A DNA stretch of 64,000 nt from Centroberyx gerrardi. Lineage: Eukaryota; Chordata; Actinopteri; Beryciformes; Berycidae. Under the pieces are notes generated by a model, which ran no database searches, had not been told where the DNA came from, and worked only from the letters and a program-made list of their open reading frames with translations. How positions within the stretch are numbered: position 1 is the first letter of the stretch; every line of letters begins with the position of its first letter. Of this stretch, positions 23,160 to 34,705 are shown one piece after another. Both the position numbers and the translations under genes were made by a program. The DNA is taken from contig NC_136003.1 in assembly GCF_048128805.1 (NCBI RefSeq), positions 20,046,840 to 20,110,839 on the forward strand. The letters run 5' to 3'.

Positions 23160-24358
23160 TTCAACACTGAACACAGTTTTCATTAAGAAGTTAACTACAT
23201 AATGTATTTGATTTCACATCATAACATCTAGTCATTCCATTCCAAAATCTCAAATTGAATACCCTGTTGTCTTCATGAGAATATATCTTCATAGCTATTC
23301 AGGCTCATATTATAATGGTCCCTTCAGGTTGTATATAATGTCTAATAAACACTAATGTTCTATGATAGCAGGGCAGAGAGTAATGCTCCCTATGCTACCT
23401 ATTAATCCCAAATCATTATTATTAATTGATGAGAAGCCCATCATGAATCTCTGAATCTAGATGACCTGTTGTCAGGTCAGTGACTGTGTCATTTCCATTA
23501 GCTCATTGTTGAACTGCACATCTGACTTGACTGTGGTAAAAACCTTTGAAGGCCAGCTGATCGCCCTGTTGGTTATTTTAAAGTGTTAATCCATGAGATT
23601 CTTGTGCTGTGGAGAAATCTTTGGTGATAAGTGTTCATTGCTGTGGTGTTTCTGCACTGCACTTCCCACAGATCACTTTGTAATCAAACAATGTCACCAG
23701 TACAGTGAAGTCTTTTTCCTTAAAGTTTCTGTTGATGAAGATTGCATTTCTTTATGTATCGTTCTTCTCTTAGTCTCTTTAGTCACAGTGCCTATCACTG
23801 CTCATGTAAACTACTGATTTCTTCCTCTGTTTATCAGTGTTTGTTTATTAACTGTTGTACGGTGCTGGAAGTGTAAAATGACATCAGACACCAGAGGATT
23901 TTTTTCCCAAGAAAGAAAGACCGACCTGACACCAGGTGTTCAGAACAACAAATGAAAAGGTTTCAAGGTATAGGTTTAAACTCTTTTGTGTTGTATTGAT
24001 CAGTGAAAGAGAACAGCAAAGCAAATTTGTATCTTTTATAAAAATGTCAGATTATTAATTTAAGTGGGAGCAGTGAGCTAGCTACTGTATTACTGGTGAT
24101 TTTATTTGTTATTTATTTTTCATTACTATACTGTCGTTTGCCAAGACACACAGTTGCTAAGCATGAAACTAGCATTAAGCTAGTTTTCACTTGTTGTCCA
24201 TTGGATTCATTTGAAAATCCATCACTGAGATTCAGAGGTTTGTAGCAATTGATCTATAATTCTGCATGTGGGGATGTTACAGAGGGAATTGATTTTCACA
24301 GCTTCAGTCTCAGTCAAGATGTGTGAGAGTCTCAAAAAGCAGAAGTATTTAGTGAGGA
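23160..24358. other. V2-V3 spacer, cluster C (second copy of the V1-V2 spacer)
   Basis: Shares long matches with 21440-22536 but differs in several places, including an extra stretch near 23620-23720. The interval has small frames only and no gene. Confidence 0.6.
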
Positions 24359-24386
24359 GGTTTTTGTCATGGTGTAAATCACTGTG
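24359..24386 (-). promoter_or_regulatory. V-side RSS with 12-bp spacer, V3-C
   Basis: CACAGTG at 24386-24380, 12-bp spacer, ACAAAAACC at 24367-24359 on the minus strand. Confidence 0.93.
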
Positions 24387-24849
24387 ATACGAATTCATTA
24401 ACAGAGCCGTCCCATGTTTTACAGTAATAGACTGCTGAGTCTCCCTCCTCCACAGTGTTGATGATCAAACGATATTCGGATTTTGACTGATGATTAGATG
24501 TGAATTTGGGAGAGGAGAATCCAGAGCCATAACTCACAGAGCTGTAGCTATGGTGAAAATAAAGTACAAACTGAGGAACTCCTCCTGGAACCTGTTTATA
24601 CCAGCGAGCTGCACTACCAGTAACAGTCCCCAGGTTACAGTCCATGGTGGCTGTCTCTCCTCTCCTCAGCGTCACAACAGGAGGCTTCTGTGTCACCATC
24701 GTCACACCACTCACACCTGGGAAACAACAAGATGACATGGAGTCAAGAGAAACACACAGGCTGATGAATCCAACATGAGGTCAAAGCTGCAGTAAGTCAG
24801 CCTCCTTACATGTTAGAGCAGTGATGAGAGTGCAGAGGATCCCCAGCAT
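24387..24849 (-). CDS. IgL V segment V3-C
   Basis: Leader exon 24810-24849, V exon 24387-24716. Cys27, Trp39 and Cys99 intact. CDR1 LGTVTGSAAR, CDR2 region FVLYFHHSYSSVSYG (LYF instead of LRF), CDR3 KTWDGSVNEFV. FR1 has VTMVTQK for VTVVTQK. TATA-like ATATAAG at 24939-24945. Looks functional. Confidence 0.92.
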
Positions 24850-25133
24850 GTTGTCAGTGTGTGGTGTAAACCTCCTTACTGTCCAGCTGAGAGATGAGCA
24901 GCACTGGAGTGTGAGGAGAGGAGAGACTGAAGAAGAAGCTTATATGGACAGAGGTGAGGAAAGGGGAGGGTCTTAGCCAAGAGACTTTATCGTTCTACAG
25001 ATAAAGTCACTAGGTAATAATCTACAGTGACTTGGGGAACTTCACATTCAGGAGGTCTGAACACTGGTAATATCACGGTAAAATATTGACAGCTGATAGC
25101 TATATAAAAAAACCAAACTGAAAATCACAGTAG

Positions 25134-25412
25134 TTTTGGTGGCGGTTGCCTAGAGGTTAGAGAAGCAGGACTGTGATTGGAAAGTCACTGGATCAAATCT
25201 CCAGACGGGTTAGGAAAGATGTGGTGGAGAAAAGTGAAGATTAACACTCTTCTCTTCCTCAGCAACTGTTGAGGAGCCATCGAGCAAAGCACTGAAGCCC
25301 CAGTGGAGCTGCTCACTGGCCAACAGAAGGAGACTGGTTGTACTGGGAAGCTCCCAGCTGTGAATGTGTGAGACTGTGAGAATATGAAGCAGGGTGTTGC
25401 TGAATAAATACA
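25134..25412 (+). mobile_element. tRNA-derived SINE, copy C
   Basis: Same insertion as at 3941, followed by an A-rich run and the solo LTR. Confidence 0.65.
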
Positions 25413-25479
25413 TGTAAAAAAAAAAAAAAAAAAAACATTGATAGAAAAGCCGGTTTACAATAAATATTTTAATTGGATT

Positions 25480-26634
25480 TGTGACCAGGCCCAGTAGGAA
25501 TACGAGATTGTCATGTACCACCTATGGCCTAATACTCAAGAAACCAACCAAATACTTGGGCCTTACCACAATGTTAAATTTCAAAGATTACAGACAGAGC
25601 GGGAGACGTGCATTCAGGTCACACAAAATATTTATTTGATTTGCTGTAGGGGAAGAGAAAAATGCTGCTAAGAAGTAAAAGGAAAACAGGTTAGTCCAAA
25701 CAATAATCTCTTTACTACAAAGAATAAATACGGATAAAATGTTGACTGATACAGATTGTAGCAGCAAGTAGAGCTGTAATTTAAGGGAACCACCACTAGG
25801 TGGCAGAGTGAGGGTAGGGCGTGTACTGCAGGGAGATACTACAACACCAGTAAAGACACACCACACATGCACAATACACCACTTCAAACTTGTACACTGC
25901 AGATCCAATGAACGCTATGTGAAGATGGTAACTGCAAACTTAAAAGCACCACACCACATGCAGTGAAGACAAACTAGAACCCAGTCCACTCCCTGCAGTG
26001 CTGTCCCTCTGCTCAAATGATAGAAAGGGATACAAATGAAGCCTCTAGCATGAGGTTATGAATGACACAGTTGGTTCATGGACAAACATATTCTTTTTTA
26101 CAATGCAAACAGTCACAGTATTCAACCATATAAAAATCCAGCACTTAAGCAGGAATTGGTTCACAAAACAGTATAACACAGACAATAACCAAATGGCTAT
26201 TTGGGTAAAACAGCTTAAATGAGACAATTTATCAAATAAAAACACTAAGCAAAACAGCAGCCTGGCACTGGATCCTGCACAAAGCCTAGGCTATGCTTTG
26301 TGTGAGACAGAAGGAAAGGGTGACTGGCCTATCACTGCACTGCCTGCCACAACCGTCATAGGCCGACAGCAGGGGACCAAGCCTGGATCCTCACCACACC
26401 TCATAACCACTGGGCTACAGCACAGAGCACACAGGACTCACCAAGGGAAAAGCCACCCTAGAATCTGCATCAATTGTACAGCAGGAACAAGGCGAGGTAC
26501 ACGCCCAACCTTTGACAGGCTCAAACAGAGGAAGACTGACTGACACACCTGTCTTTATAAAGGGGAGTGGACCGCTCATCAGTTCCAGTGACCCAACTAC
26601 TAAAGGCGGTGCCCTCCACCTAGCAGCCACCACA
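25480..26634 (-). mobile_element. Fossil solo LTR, copy C (about 1,155 bp)
   Basis: Same TG...CA ends. The right flank is CATT, the left flank is the related GATT. It is slightly more diverged from copies A and B than those are from each other. No coding interior. Confidence 0.6.
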
Positions 26635-26638
26635 CATT

Positions 26639-27187
26639 GATGCTTCTATGATGTTAAAACAGTGATGACAGAGCAGAGTGTCCCCGGCATGTTGTCATTG
26701 TCCAACATGAACATCATCTGAATAGTGGAAGAGAAGGAGGAAGACGATAAGTGTAGGCAATGACAATTTGATCTGATTTACTGTATATTCATGTGTAAAT
26801 CAACAGGGAGGATTCAGCTTCAAAGTCACTGATGATTCTCCTTGAAAAGATTTTTGATTGCTGATATACAAAGAGTCTCATTTGATAATGACAGATCCAC
26901 CATTTCAAAAGTGTGAATCTACACTGATAAACTGATTGATAGCAAACAGTGTAAAAAAAAAAAGTCCTCATTTAACAACATAACAGTTTTACATAGTGGT
27001 TCCTCTATATTTTAGATACACTGAATTATGAACTTTGGGTAATATTTATTTTTTTATTGGAAAAAGCATTCATAGTGTTCATTCCTGTCAAATTCATTTC
27101 AACAATATCTATTCCTACATATTGAAAAATAATGTCTGTTTTATTTCAAACAATAGGATTATTATTATTATTATTACTATGATTACA

Positions 27188-27246
<59 letters not shown>

Positions 27247-27822
27247 TACTATTAATATTATTCATGATTTAGAAAGTAAATGATAGAATGAGCATATTGA
27301 GACGTAATATGCTGTGATATGCAAAATGCATTTCTGTACATCAAAAAAGTAATGATGCTGTTTTTAAATGTTTGTTTCAAATCGAGATTGACGCACATTT
27401 TTAAATTGTTGACTCTAACTGTCCCTCTAATCGTGCGTTACACTGTGATCCTCCTTTACCAAAATCCCATGACTTACAATACTAGTCAGTTGAGTCTCAG
27501 TTGAGTTCTCTAAAACAGTTGAGTGATGATCAATTGACAGTTTGACTGAGACTGAAATCTACATGTTTTTCATGAGAGGTAAAATCAGAGTAAAACTGAA
27601 AAATATCAATAATGCTACCAACTCAAAGCACACTGAGGGACTCCTGAACCTGTTTACACCAACAAACTCCTTCAGAAGTTAAATTCCAAACACAACAAAC
27701 ACATAACCAGTTGTTCAGGTAGTGTGTTCATATTGCAGAGGGCTTTGGTTAATGAACAGCTTCAGATTCAGTTAACTTCTGTTAAAGGATCAGAAAGCAG
27801 AAGTGAGTGCATTTAGTGAGGA
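26639..27822. other. V3-V4 spacer, cluster C
   Basis: AT-rich spacer homologous to 5461-6592, with the expanded ATT array. No gene seen. Confidence 0.5.
27158..27264. repeat. (ATT)n microsatellite, cluster C, expanded
   Basis: Interrupted ATT/ACT array of about 107 bp, the longest of the three homologous arrays. Confidence 0.95.
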
Positions 27823-27850
27823 GGTTTTTGTCATGGTGTAAATCACTGTG
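27823..27850 (-). promoter_or_regulatory. V-side RSS with 12-bp spacer, V4-C
   Basis: CACAGTG at 27850-27844, 12-bp spacer, ACAAAAACC at 27831-27823 on the minus strand. Confidence 0.93.
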
Positions 27851-28313
27851 ATACGTACTCACTAACAGAAGTGTCCCATGTTTTACAGTAATAGACTGCT
27901 GAATCTCCCTCCTCCACAGTGTTGATGATCAAACGATAATCTGATTTTGACTGATGATTAGATGTGAATTTGGGAGAGGAGAAACCAGAGCCATAATATA
28001 CAGAGCTGTCGCTATGGTAAAAATAAAGTACAAACTGAGGAACTCCTCCTGGAACCTGTTTATACCAGCGAGCTGCATCATCAGTAACAGTCCCCAGGTT
28101 ACAGTCCATGGTGGCTGTCTCTCCTCTCCTCAGCATCACAACAGGAGGCTTCTGTGTCACCACCGTCACACCACTCACACCTGGGAAACAACAAGATGAC
28201 ATGGAGTCAAGAGAAACACACAGGCTGATGAATCCAACATGAGGTCAAAGCTGCAGTAAGTCAGCCTCCTTACATGTTAGAGCAGTGATGAGAGTGCAGA
28301 GGCTCCCCAGCAT
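27851..28313 (-). CDS. IgL V segment V4-C
   Basis: Leader exon 28274-28313 (MLGSLCTLITALT, Ser as in V3-B), V exon 27851-28180. Cys27, Trp39 and Cys99 intact. CDR1 LGTVTDDAAR, CDR2 region LYFYHSDSSVYYG, CDR3 KTWDTSVSEYV, the same CDR3 as V3-A. FR1 has VVMLRRGE. TATA-like box at 28418-28423. It occupies the J-distal slot that V3 holds in A and B. Looks functional. Confidence 0.92.
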
Positions 28314-29167
28314 GTTGTCAGTGTGTGGTGAGAATGGCGTTGTATCTTGGAAAGTTGCCTTACTGCTGAGAGATTAGTAGGTTTGGAGTGTGAGGAGAGG
28401 AGATGCTGGAGGAGCAATTTATAAGATCACTGAAGGGGGAAGGAGGAGCTTTGTCACCTTATCACAGGAAAACTTGTAGGAAACACAAGTGACCTCATCA
28501 AAATAGAAATCAATAAGGTAATTCAAGGCATTACCCAAATTCTAATTATGTTCATTTGCTTTTAGATTACTTTGCCATATTTGAGGTATAAAGGTACTAC
28601 AGATAAGAAAAAAATAAATTTAAAAAAAAAGTTCAGGAAATGTTTTTCAGTTTTGCATCCAAACACTAATTTTCTTCTTTGCCCCATTTTATAAAGACAC
28701 AGAGCACCTGCCACTGTTTAAATGGCCTGCTAAGTTTCTTGCTTTCACTTTAAAAGTACTTCCAGAAGTAATCCTCTAACCTTTCCCAAGTATTTGTAAT
28801 CAGAATACATAATTTTAGGTAACAAAATGGAATACATTTCCTTTTATTTGTGTTTAGTATTCCATTACTTCCCAACTCTGCATGATATCAGACATCTCAG
28901 TTGTGTGTGTCTCTCATTTTCTGTGTAAAGAATAAATTGATGTCATCATCATTTTCTCTTTTTCTGACACAAGTAAGTCAGGACTGTGGTTATGACAAGT
29001 AAAAAAAAAAGACAGTTGGTCAATTCTGGTGAAACTCCATTTGTTGGTGCTATCAGTCAGTTTGAGCAGCCCAGCTGTTGTTGGAGCCGGTGCAGACGAA
29101 GCCCGTTGACTCTCTGCCACCTTATGACTCGGCCTCCACACTGGCAGCTGGACTGCAGCGCCTCTAG

Positions 29168-29600
29168 AGGCAGGTGATGTGTCATCATAACACATCTGAT
29201 ACTCATCAGCTTACTGTTCCCAGGGTCAGAACAAAGCACGGAGAAGCAGCGTTTAGTTTTTATGCTTCTCATGGCTGGAACAAACTTCCAGAAAATCTGA
29301 GGTCTGCCTCCACTTTAGAATCTTTTAAATCAGGGCTTAAAACTTTTCTGTTCGCCAGGGCTTTTTAAGAAATTTAGAGCAACACTCATCTGCACTGTAA
29401 TATTTATTTATTTTTATCTTTTATATTTTCTTTTAAATGTGATTTTAATGCACTTTTCACTTTTCTAATCTTCTCGCATTGTCTTTTTATCTATGTCTTT
29501 ATTTTTATTTTATTTATGTAAAGTACATTGAATTGCCGTTGTGTATGAAATGTGCTATATAAATAAACTTGCCTTGCCTTGTCTCGCCTTGCCTAGCTGT
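29168..29600 (+). mobile_element. 5'-truncated L2-like LINE tail, copy C
   Basis: Same RT tail, stop near 29368, same 3' UTR and TTGCC tail as at 7930. Confidence 0.75.
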
Positions 29601-29779
29601 CTAGTGTTGGAAACAAGCTTTGGTTTTGCACACATGTACAGTGCAATGGATTAATGTTATTGATGCTATATATGCTTCAAATAAGCCAATATAAATATTA
29701 GCAATAAAAAATCTACAGATGTGTTTCCAGTCAGTTGCAGCCACTGATATATTAGTGAGAGCTGAGACTCAACCTCTTC

Positions 29780-29800
29780 ATTTGCATGGCGCTATAAATA
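29780..29800 (+). promoter_or_regulatory. Octamer plus TATA element behind C-D
   Basis: ATTTGCAT (29780-29787) and TATAAATA (29793-29800) on the plus strand, about 0.74 kb beyond the C-D stop. Confidence 0.55.
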
Positions 29801-30299
29801 AGGAGAGGAGACCAGCAGGTGCATCCTGGGAAGGCATAGAGGGAGGAGTAGAGAGGTGATGCTTCACTGACTGGGGATGCAAAGTCATCTGCAGTTGCTG
29901 CTCATGTTGGATGATTTTTTTTTTTAACCATAGCCAGGCTATTCAAACCAGTTTCTACCATCTGTGCATGTGTAGATTTTCACAGTGAATTTATCTCTAT
30001 TATCATATTGTAGCATACAGTGACAGTGATATATCAAATAACATAGGTATTGATGAATGGAAATATATTTTATTTCCTTATTATATTGTGAAACAAACTG
30101 TTTGGGAATGTACACAAATGTCCACATAAAAATATACTACGTGTTGCATATTTGATTGGTAATTGTAACATCAGGCTAAACATTAATTAATTGATTAAAA
30201 AGAGATTCTAGTGCAGTCTTAATCCAAATTTTTGGTTTGGATCTAATTTATCATGAGTAGCAATGAAATACAAACATTTCTTTTTAAATCACAATGCTT
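29801..30299. other. Region between octamer element and C-D 3' end
   Basis: Conserved copy of 8576-9090. No gene seen. Confidence 0.5.
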
Positions 30300-30378
30300 T
30301 TTATTGAATCAAACCAAACAAAATACAGCAATTGCAAAGCTAAAACAATTCTCCCACCTAACTGTAACAATATTTATT
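30300..30378 (-). promoter_or_regulatory. Two polyadenylation signals of C-D
   Basis: AATAAA on the minus strand at 30378-30373 and 30305-30300. Confidence 0.55.
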
Positions 30379-30521
30379 ACAGGGACAGAGACACAAGTCT
30401 TACAAAATAATTTTTAATCAAATCTTTCTGAACATCAAGATTTCTAATGTCTAAACCTTGTAACGCCCAAACAGCACAAGCAAGAAAGAAGCAGATTTGA
30501 AATGGTAATTCTGGCAGCCTA

Positions 30522-30856
30522 CTATTCTTCAGTGCGGCAGTCTGACTTCTTGATGGTTTTCTCTGAAGCCTTGGAGCCCACAGACACTTTACATGTGTAG
30601 ACCTTATCCTTGTTCCAGTCTGACGTCTGGATGGACAGATAGCTGCTGATTTGGAAAGTCTGGCCTGGTTGCTGAACAGCGGTGCTGGTAGAGACCCCAC
30701 TGCTCACTGGACTCCCATCAGCCATCCAGGTAACATCTGCAAAACCCAAAGACGGACTGGGCAGACTGGCCAGACAGACCAGAGCGGCTTTGTTGGACTG
30801 GAGCTCATCACTGGACGGAGGGAAGACTGTCAAGACAGGAGGAGGGAGGGTGGAGC
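30522..30856 (-). CDS. IgL constant domain exon, cluster D
   Basis: 335-nt exon, 111 residues, Cys28, Trp44, Cys89, Cys107 and RTEE tail. The protein sequence is the same as that of cluster C (Thr78). Open and intact. Confidence 0.93.
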
Positions 30857-31797
30857 CTGCAGGAGATGGAGACATTCATCAAGACAATCAGCAAAGTCAG
30901 GCATTCACTATGGAAAATAACATGACACTCTATTGTATTAATAGATTATTCGTGTTCGCAATTAAAAATAATCAATTTGAAGAACTAAACCAGTTTGCAA
31001 CCAAGTGTCCAAACAAGAAATCATCACCTAAAGCATCAGCAGAGTTCATTTTCAAAATGTTATCTATCTATTTTGGAACTAAATAATTTCCAATTCATCA
31101 CTCAGTTCATTTCAGTTCTAAAATACAGAGGATTAATTCTGCAAAACTGCTATCAATTTGCAAACCAAGATATTAAGTTACTTACTGTTCTTTACAAAAA
31201 CACCATTATTAATTATAATTTATTGTAATGTTATCAGTCATTGTGTAAAAGTACAGTAGGTGTCACTTTTATCAAACGGTGGCTATTTCACCACTGAAGA
31301 AAACATATTTTCATACACAGTCAACATCATAGTGATTACTTTGTCTTCTTGAAAGAGGTTATAATTCAATCAGAATTTAAGAATAGCTTTTAATTTTACC
31401 AGATTAAAGCACACCTAATTATTGTTTAATTCCTTAGGTTAATCATTGTTAACAAAATATTTAATGTTGCTAAAATGGAATTGCAGTGATGAAAGCTGTT
31501 GAAATAAAACTTGTGTAAAGTAGATGAATTAACACAATCTTACACATGTTTAAATTCCACTACAATAAAAAAATGTAGAAAACTGTATAGAAAACATTTC
31601 AGATATTGTGACCCATGGCACATTTTTACTATACCTACTTGATATCAAAGCTGATGTAAAAGCTTCAATTATCATGCACTGAACATAAGATTTAAATATT
31701 AGAAATGATTTACACATGACTTGATTATTTTCTACTAACGCACTACAGAAATAACAGGAGAACTAGCATGTATTATGAGCAGTTAAACAGTACTCAC
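30857..31797 (-). other. J-C intron, cluster D
   Basis: 941 bp, close copy of the other J-C introns. No gene seen. Confidence 0.85.
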
Positions 31798-31831
31798 CTG
31801 TCACAATCAGCTTGGTGCCTTGTCCGAATAC
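31798..31831 (-). CDS. IgL J segment, cluster D
   Basis: 34 nt, VFGQGTKLIVT, GTGAGT donor at 31792-31797. Confidence 0.93.
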
Positions 31832-31870
31832 CACAGTGATTCAGTTTGTACACATGGCCGTACAAAAACC
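31832..31870 (-). promoter_or_regulatory. J-side RSS with 23-bp spacer, cluster D
   Basis: Plus-strand reading CACAGTG (31832-31838), 23 bp, ACAAAAACC (31862-31870). Confidence 0.93.
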
Positions 31871-32297
31871 TCCAGACTCTCACTAATGAGGGGAGTGGAA
31901 CTGAAACTTCCTGTTCAGACCAATCTAACTTTCACTGTCAACATCTCATTCCCTTCATCAGTGAGCCTATATTCCAAAGCACCGCTGGACTTCAACATTG
32001 ATTCTGAAATCTCTGCTGCATCCTTTTGTATTCATGGGAATGTTTAAAGTCCAGATATGATCATTGAAATCAGAGTGATGATGGTGATGATGATGATGAT
32101 GCTGTCCTTGATAAGAGCGTCATTCAGACAATCCAGCAAAGTTTGTTCCAAATGTTATGTGGATGGGAATATTTCACATGCTCTTGTCTCTCCAGAGGCT
32201 TTTGTTCAGCATCCTTTCTTGGTTTGTTCCAGGTTTGCTGTTTTGGCTTTGTTTGATTTTGCTCAGCATTCATAAAAGCTGTAGTGAGACTCATTGA
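31871..32297. other. Short V1-J spacer, cluster D
   Basis: 427 bp, conserved copy of 1019-1439, with a slightly longer GATGAT run. No gene seen. Confidence 0.7.
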
Positions 32298-32325
32298 GGT
32301 TTTTGTCATGGTGTGAATCACTGTG
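32298..32325 (-). promoter_or_regulatory. V-side RSS with 12-bp spacer, V1-D
   Basis: CACAGTG at 32325-32319, 12-bp spacer, ACAAAAACC at 32306-32298. The RSS is still consensus although the V is broken. Confidence 0.9.
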
Positions 32326-32645
32326 ATACAGCTGCAGCAGCAGAGTCATCCCATGTCAGACAGAAATACTCAACAGAGTCTGCTGCCTCTGCCCGCTTGA
32401 TGATGAACTGGTAATCTATACTTGATAAGGATTTAGAGTTGAATCGACTGGAGGAGAATCCTGTTCCAAAGCTAGGCGATGTGTGACTATGGTAAAATCT
32501 CAGAACATACTGAGGAACCCCACCAGGAACCTGTTTGTACCAATGGACATAACTTCTATCATCTCTCTCAATGTTGCAGCTCATAATGACCTTTTGTCCT
32601 GTAGAAACTGTCTGGACAGCAGGCGTCTGGGTCAGCACTATCACT
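32326..32645 (-). pseudogene. IgL V segment V1-D, 5'-deleted pseudogene
   Basis: The V exon is open from IVLTQTPAVQ to LTWDDSAAAAV, with Cys27, Trp39 and Cys99 present and CDR1 IERDDRSYVH. At about 32645 the match to V1-A/B/C stops. The acceptor, intron, leader exon and promoter are missing, and V1-V2 spacer sequence follows directly. No leader or promoter means it cannot make a secreted chain on its own, though its RSS could still recombine. FR3 has also drifted (EAADSVEYFC for EAGDSAEYFC). Confidence 0.88.
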
Positions 32646-33676
32646 GGGTTGTTTTGGAGAAATCTTTGATGATAAGTGTTCCAGAGATCACTTTGAAACT
32701 AAACAATATCACCAGTACTGTCAGGTCTTTTTCCTTGGATTTTCTGTTGATGAAATTAACATTTCTGTATCTTTTCTTCTCTCTTCTGCCATGGTGCTAT
32801 CGCTGCTCATGCTAAATACCAAGTTCTTCCTCTGTTTATTCCAGTCAAACTGTTGTACTGCTTCCAGAAATGTAACACATATCACTTCCTGTGCAGTGTA
32901 TTTTACTTGGGAAAAATGATGTCACATATTACTTCAAGCTGTAGTAGCGAGCTATTACTGGCAGAGGTGGAAAAATTACCACAATATCCTACTCAAGTAG
33001 TACTTACTTTGTTGGAATTGTACTTAAGTAGAAGTAAAAGTGCTGCTGTAGAAATCTTCTTAAGTAAAAGAAAAAAGAAGCTAATTTAAAATCCACTCAG
33101 AGTAGAAGTGACCAGGTTACTTTTTACAAAACAGAACATTGTTAGATATGATATTTTCCATGAAATTCTAAAGGGATTAGAGGAGAGAGTTCACTCTAGA
33201 TTCTTTAATTGGGAGAAACAACTTCTCCACTGGCTTGTCGTTGTGAATGGCTCCACATTTGGCCAGTTCACGACCAGCTAGTTTCTGATGCAGCGCTTAT
33301 AGAGATTATAGAGAAAATTTGTACTCTGTTATGGATGTGATTTCACATGTGGGAAAATACAATACTTCAGTCAAAACATAGTTAAGTAAAAGTAAAATTA
33401 CTGTTGAGAAAAATACTCAACAATGTACAATTATTAACACCTTGGTGATTTTATATTATTTTAAAGTGTCTTTTCAATGCATATCACTAGTGTTAAACTA
33501 TTTTTTCCCTTGTTATCTGTTGGAATAATTTGAGAATCTATTAAGGAGATTTAGAAGTTTGTAGCAATTGATCTCTAGTTGTACATGTGGGAATGTTACA
33601 GAATGAATTGGTTTGATGGCTTCAGTCTCAGTCAAGATGTGTCAGAGACCCAAAAAGCAGAAGTATTTAGTGAGGA
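32646..33676. other. V1-V2 spacer, cluster D
   Basis: Diverged copy of the V1-V2 spacer (match to about 23610-23890), interrupted by the repeat at 32962-33420. No gene seen. Confidence 0.55.
32962..33420. mobile_element. Non-autonomous DNA-transposon-like repeat
   Basis: Begins CAGAGGTGGAAAAA and carries ACTCAAGTA, ACTTAAGTAGAAGTAAAAG and, at the other end, TTAAGTAAAAGTAAAATTACTG. This AAGTAAAAGTA pattern is characteristic of a common fish MITE-like repeat. It is absent from clusters A-C, so it inserted into D alone. I cannot name the superfamily. Confidence 0.5.
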
Positions 33677-33704
33677 GGTTTTTGTCATGGTGTAAATCAC
33701 TGTG
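33677..33704 (-). promoter_or_regulatory. V-side RSS with 12-bp spacer, V2-D
   Basis: CACAGTG at 33704-33698, 12-bp spacer, ACAAAAACC at 33685-33677 on the minus strand. Confidence 0.93.
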
Positions 33705-34167
33705 ATACGTACTCATTAACAGAGCTGTCCCATGTTTTACAGTAATAGACTGCTGAGTCTCCCTCCTCCACAGTGTTGATGATCAAACGATAATCTGATT
33801 GAGACTGATGATTAGATGTGAATTTGGGAGAGGAGAATCCAGAGCCATAGTTTACAGAGCTCCAGCTATGATAAAACATCAGTACATACTGAGGAACTCC
33901 TCCTAGAACCTGTTTATACCAGCGAGCTGCATCATCAGTAACAGTCCCCAGGTTACAGTCCATGGTGGCTGTCTCTCCTCTCCTCAGCGTCACAACAGGA
34001 GGCTTCTGTGTCACCACTGTCACACCACTCACACCTGGGAAACAACAAGATGACATGGAGTCAAGAGAAACACACAGGCTGATGAATCCAACATGAGGTG
34101 AAAGCTGCAGTAAGTCAGCCTCCTTACATGTTAGAGCAGTGATGAGAGTGCAGAGGATCCCCAGCAT
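33705..34167 (-). CDS. IgL V segment V2-D
   Basis: Leader exon 34128-34167, V exon 33705-34034, 93-bp intron. Cys27, Trp39 and Cys99 intact. CDR1 LGTVTDDAAR, CDR2 region MFYHSWSSVNYG, CDR3 KTWDSSVNEYV. FR2 has QVLGG for QVPGG. Unlike its sisters, the intron carries no in-frame stop, so the unspliced frame is open across all 156 codons. Splice sites are unchanged and normal splicing is expected. TATA-like ATATAAG at 34257-34263. Confidence 0.92.
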
Positions 34168-34427
34168 GTTGTCAGTGTGTGGTGTAAACCTCCTTACTGT
34201 CCAGCTGAGAGATGAGCAGCACTGGAGTGTGAGGAGAGGAGAGACTGAAGAAGAAGCTTATATGGACAGAGGAGAGGAAAGGGGAGGGTCTTAGCCAAGA
34301 GACTTTATCGTTCTACAGAAAAAGCCCCTTTGGATAATAATCTACAGTGATGGTAATATTACTGGTAAAATATTGACAGCTGACATCTATAGAAAAAAAT
34401 TTTGAAAAAAAATGAAAATCACAGTAG

Positions 34428-34705
34428 TTTTGGTGGCAAGTGCCTAGAGGTTAGAGAAGCAGGATTGTGATTGGAAAGTGACTGGATCAAATCTCCAGAC
34501 AGGTTTGGAAAATGTGGTCGAGGAAAGTGAAGATTAACACTCTTCTCTTCCTCAGCAACTGTTGAGGAGCCATCGAGCAAAGCACTGAAGCTCCAGTGGA
34601 GCTGCTCAGTGGCCAACAGAAGGAGACTGGTTGTACTGGGAAGCTCCCAGCTGTGAATGTGTGAGATTGTGAGAATGTGAAGCAGGGTGTTGTTGAATAA
34701 ATACA
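34428..34705 (+). mobile_element. tRNA-derived SINE, copy D
   Basis: Same insertion as at 3941, slightly changed in the A-box region. No solo LTR follows. Confidence 0.6.
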
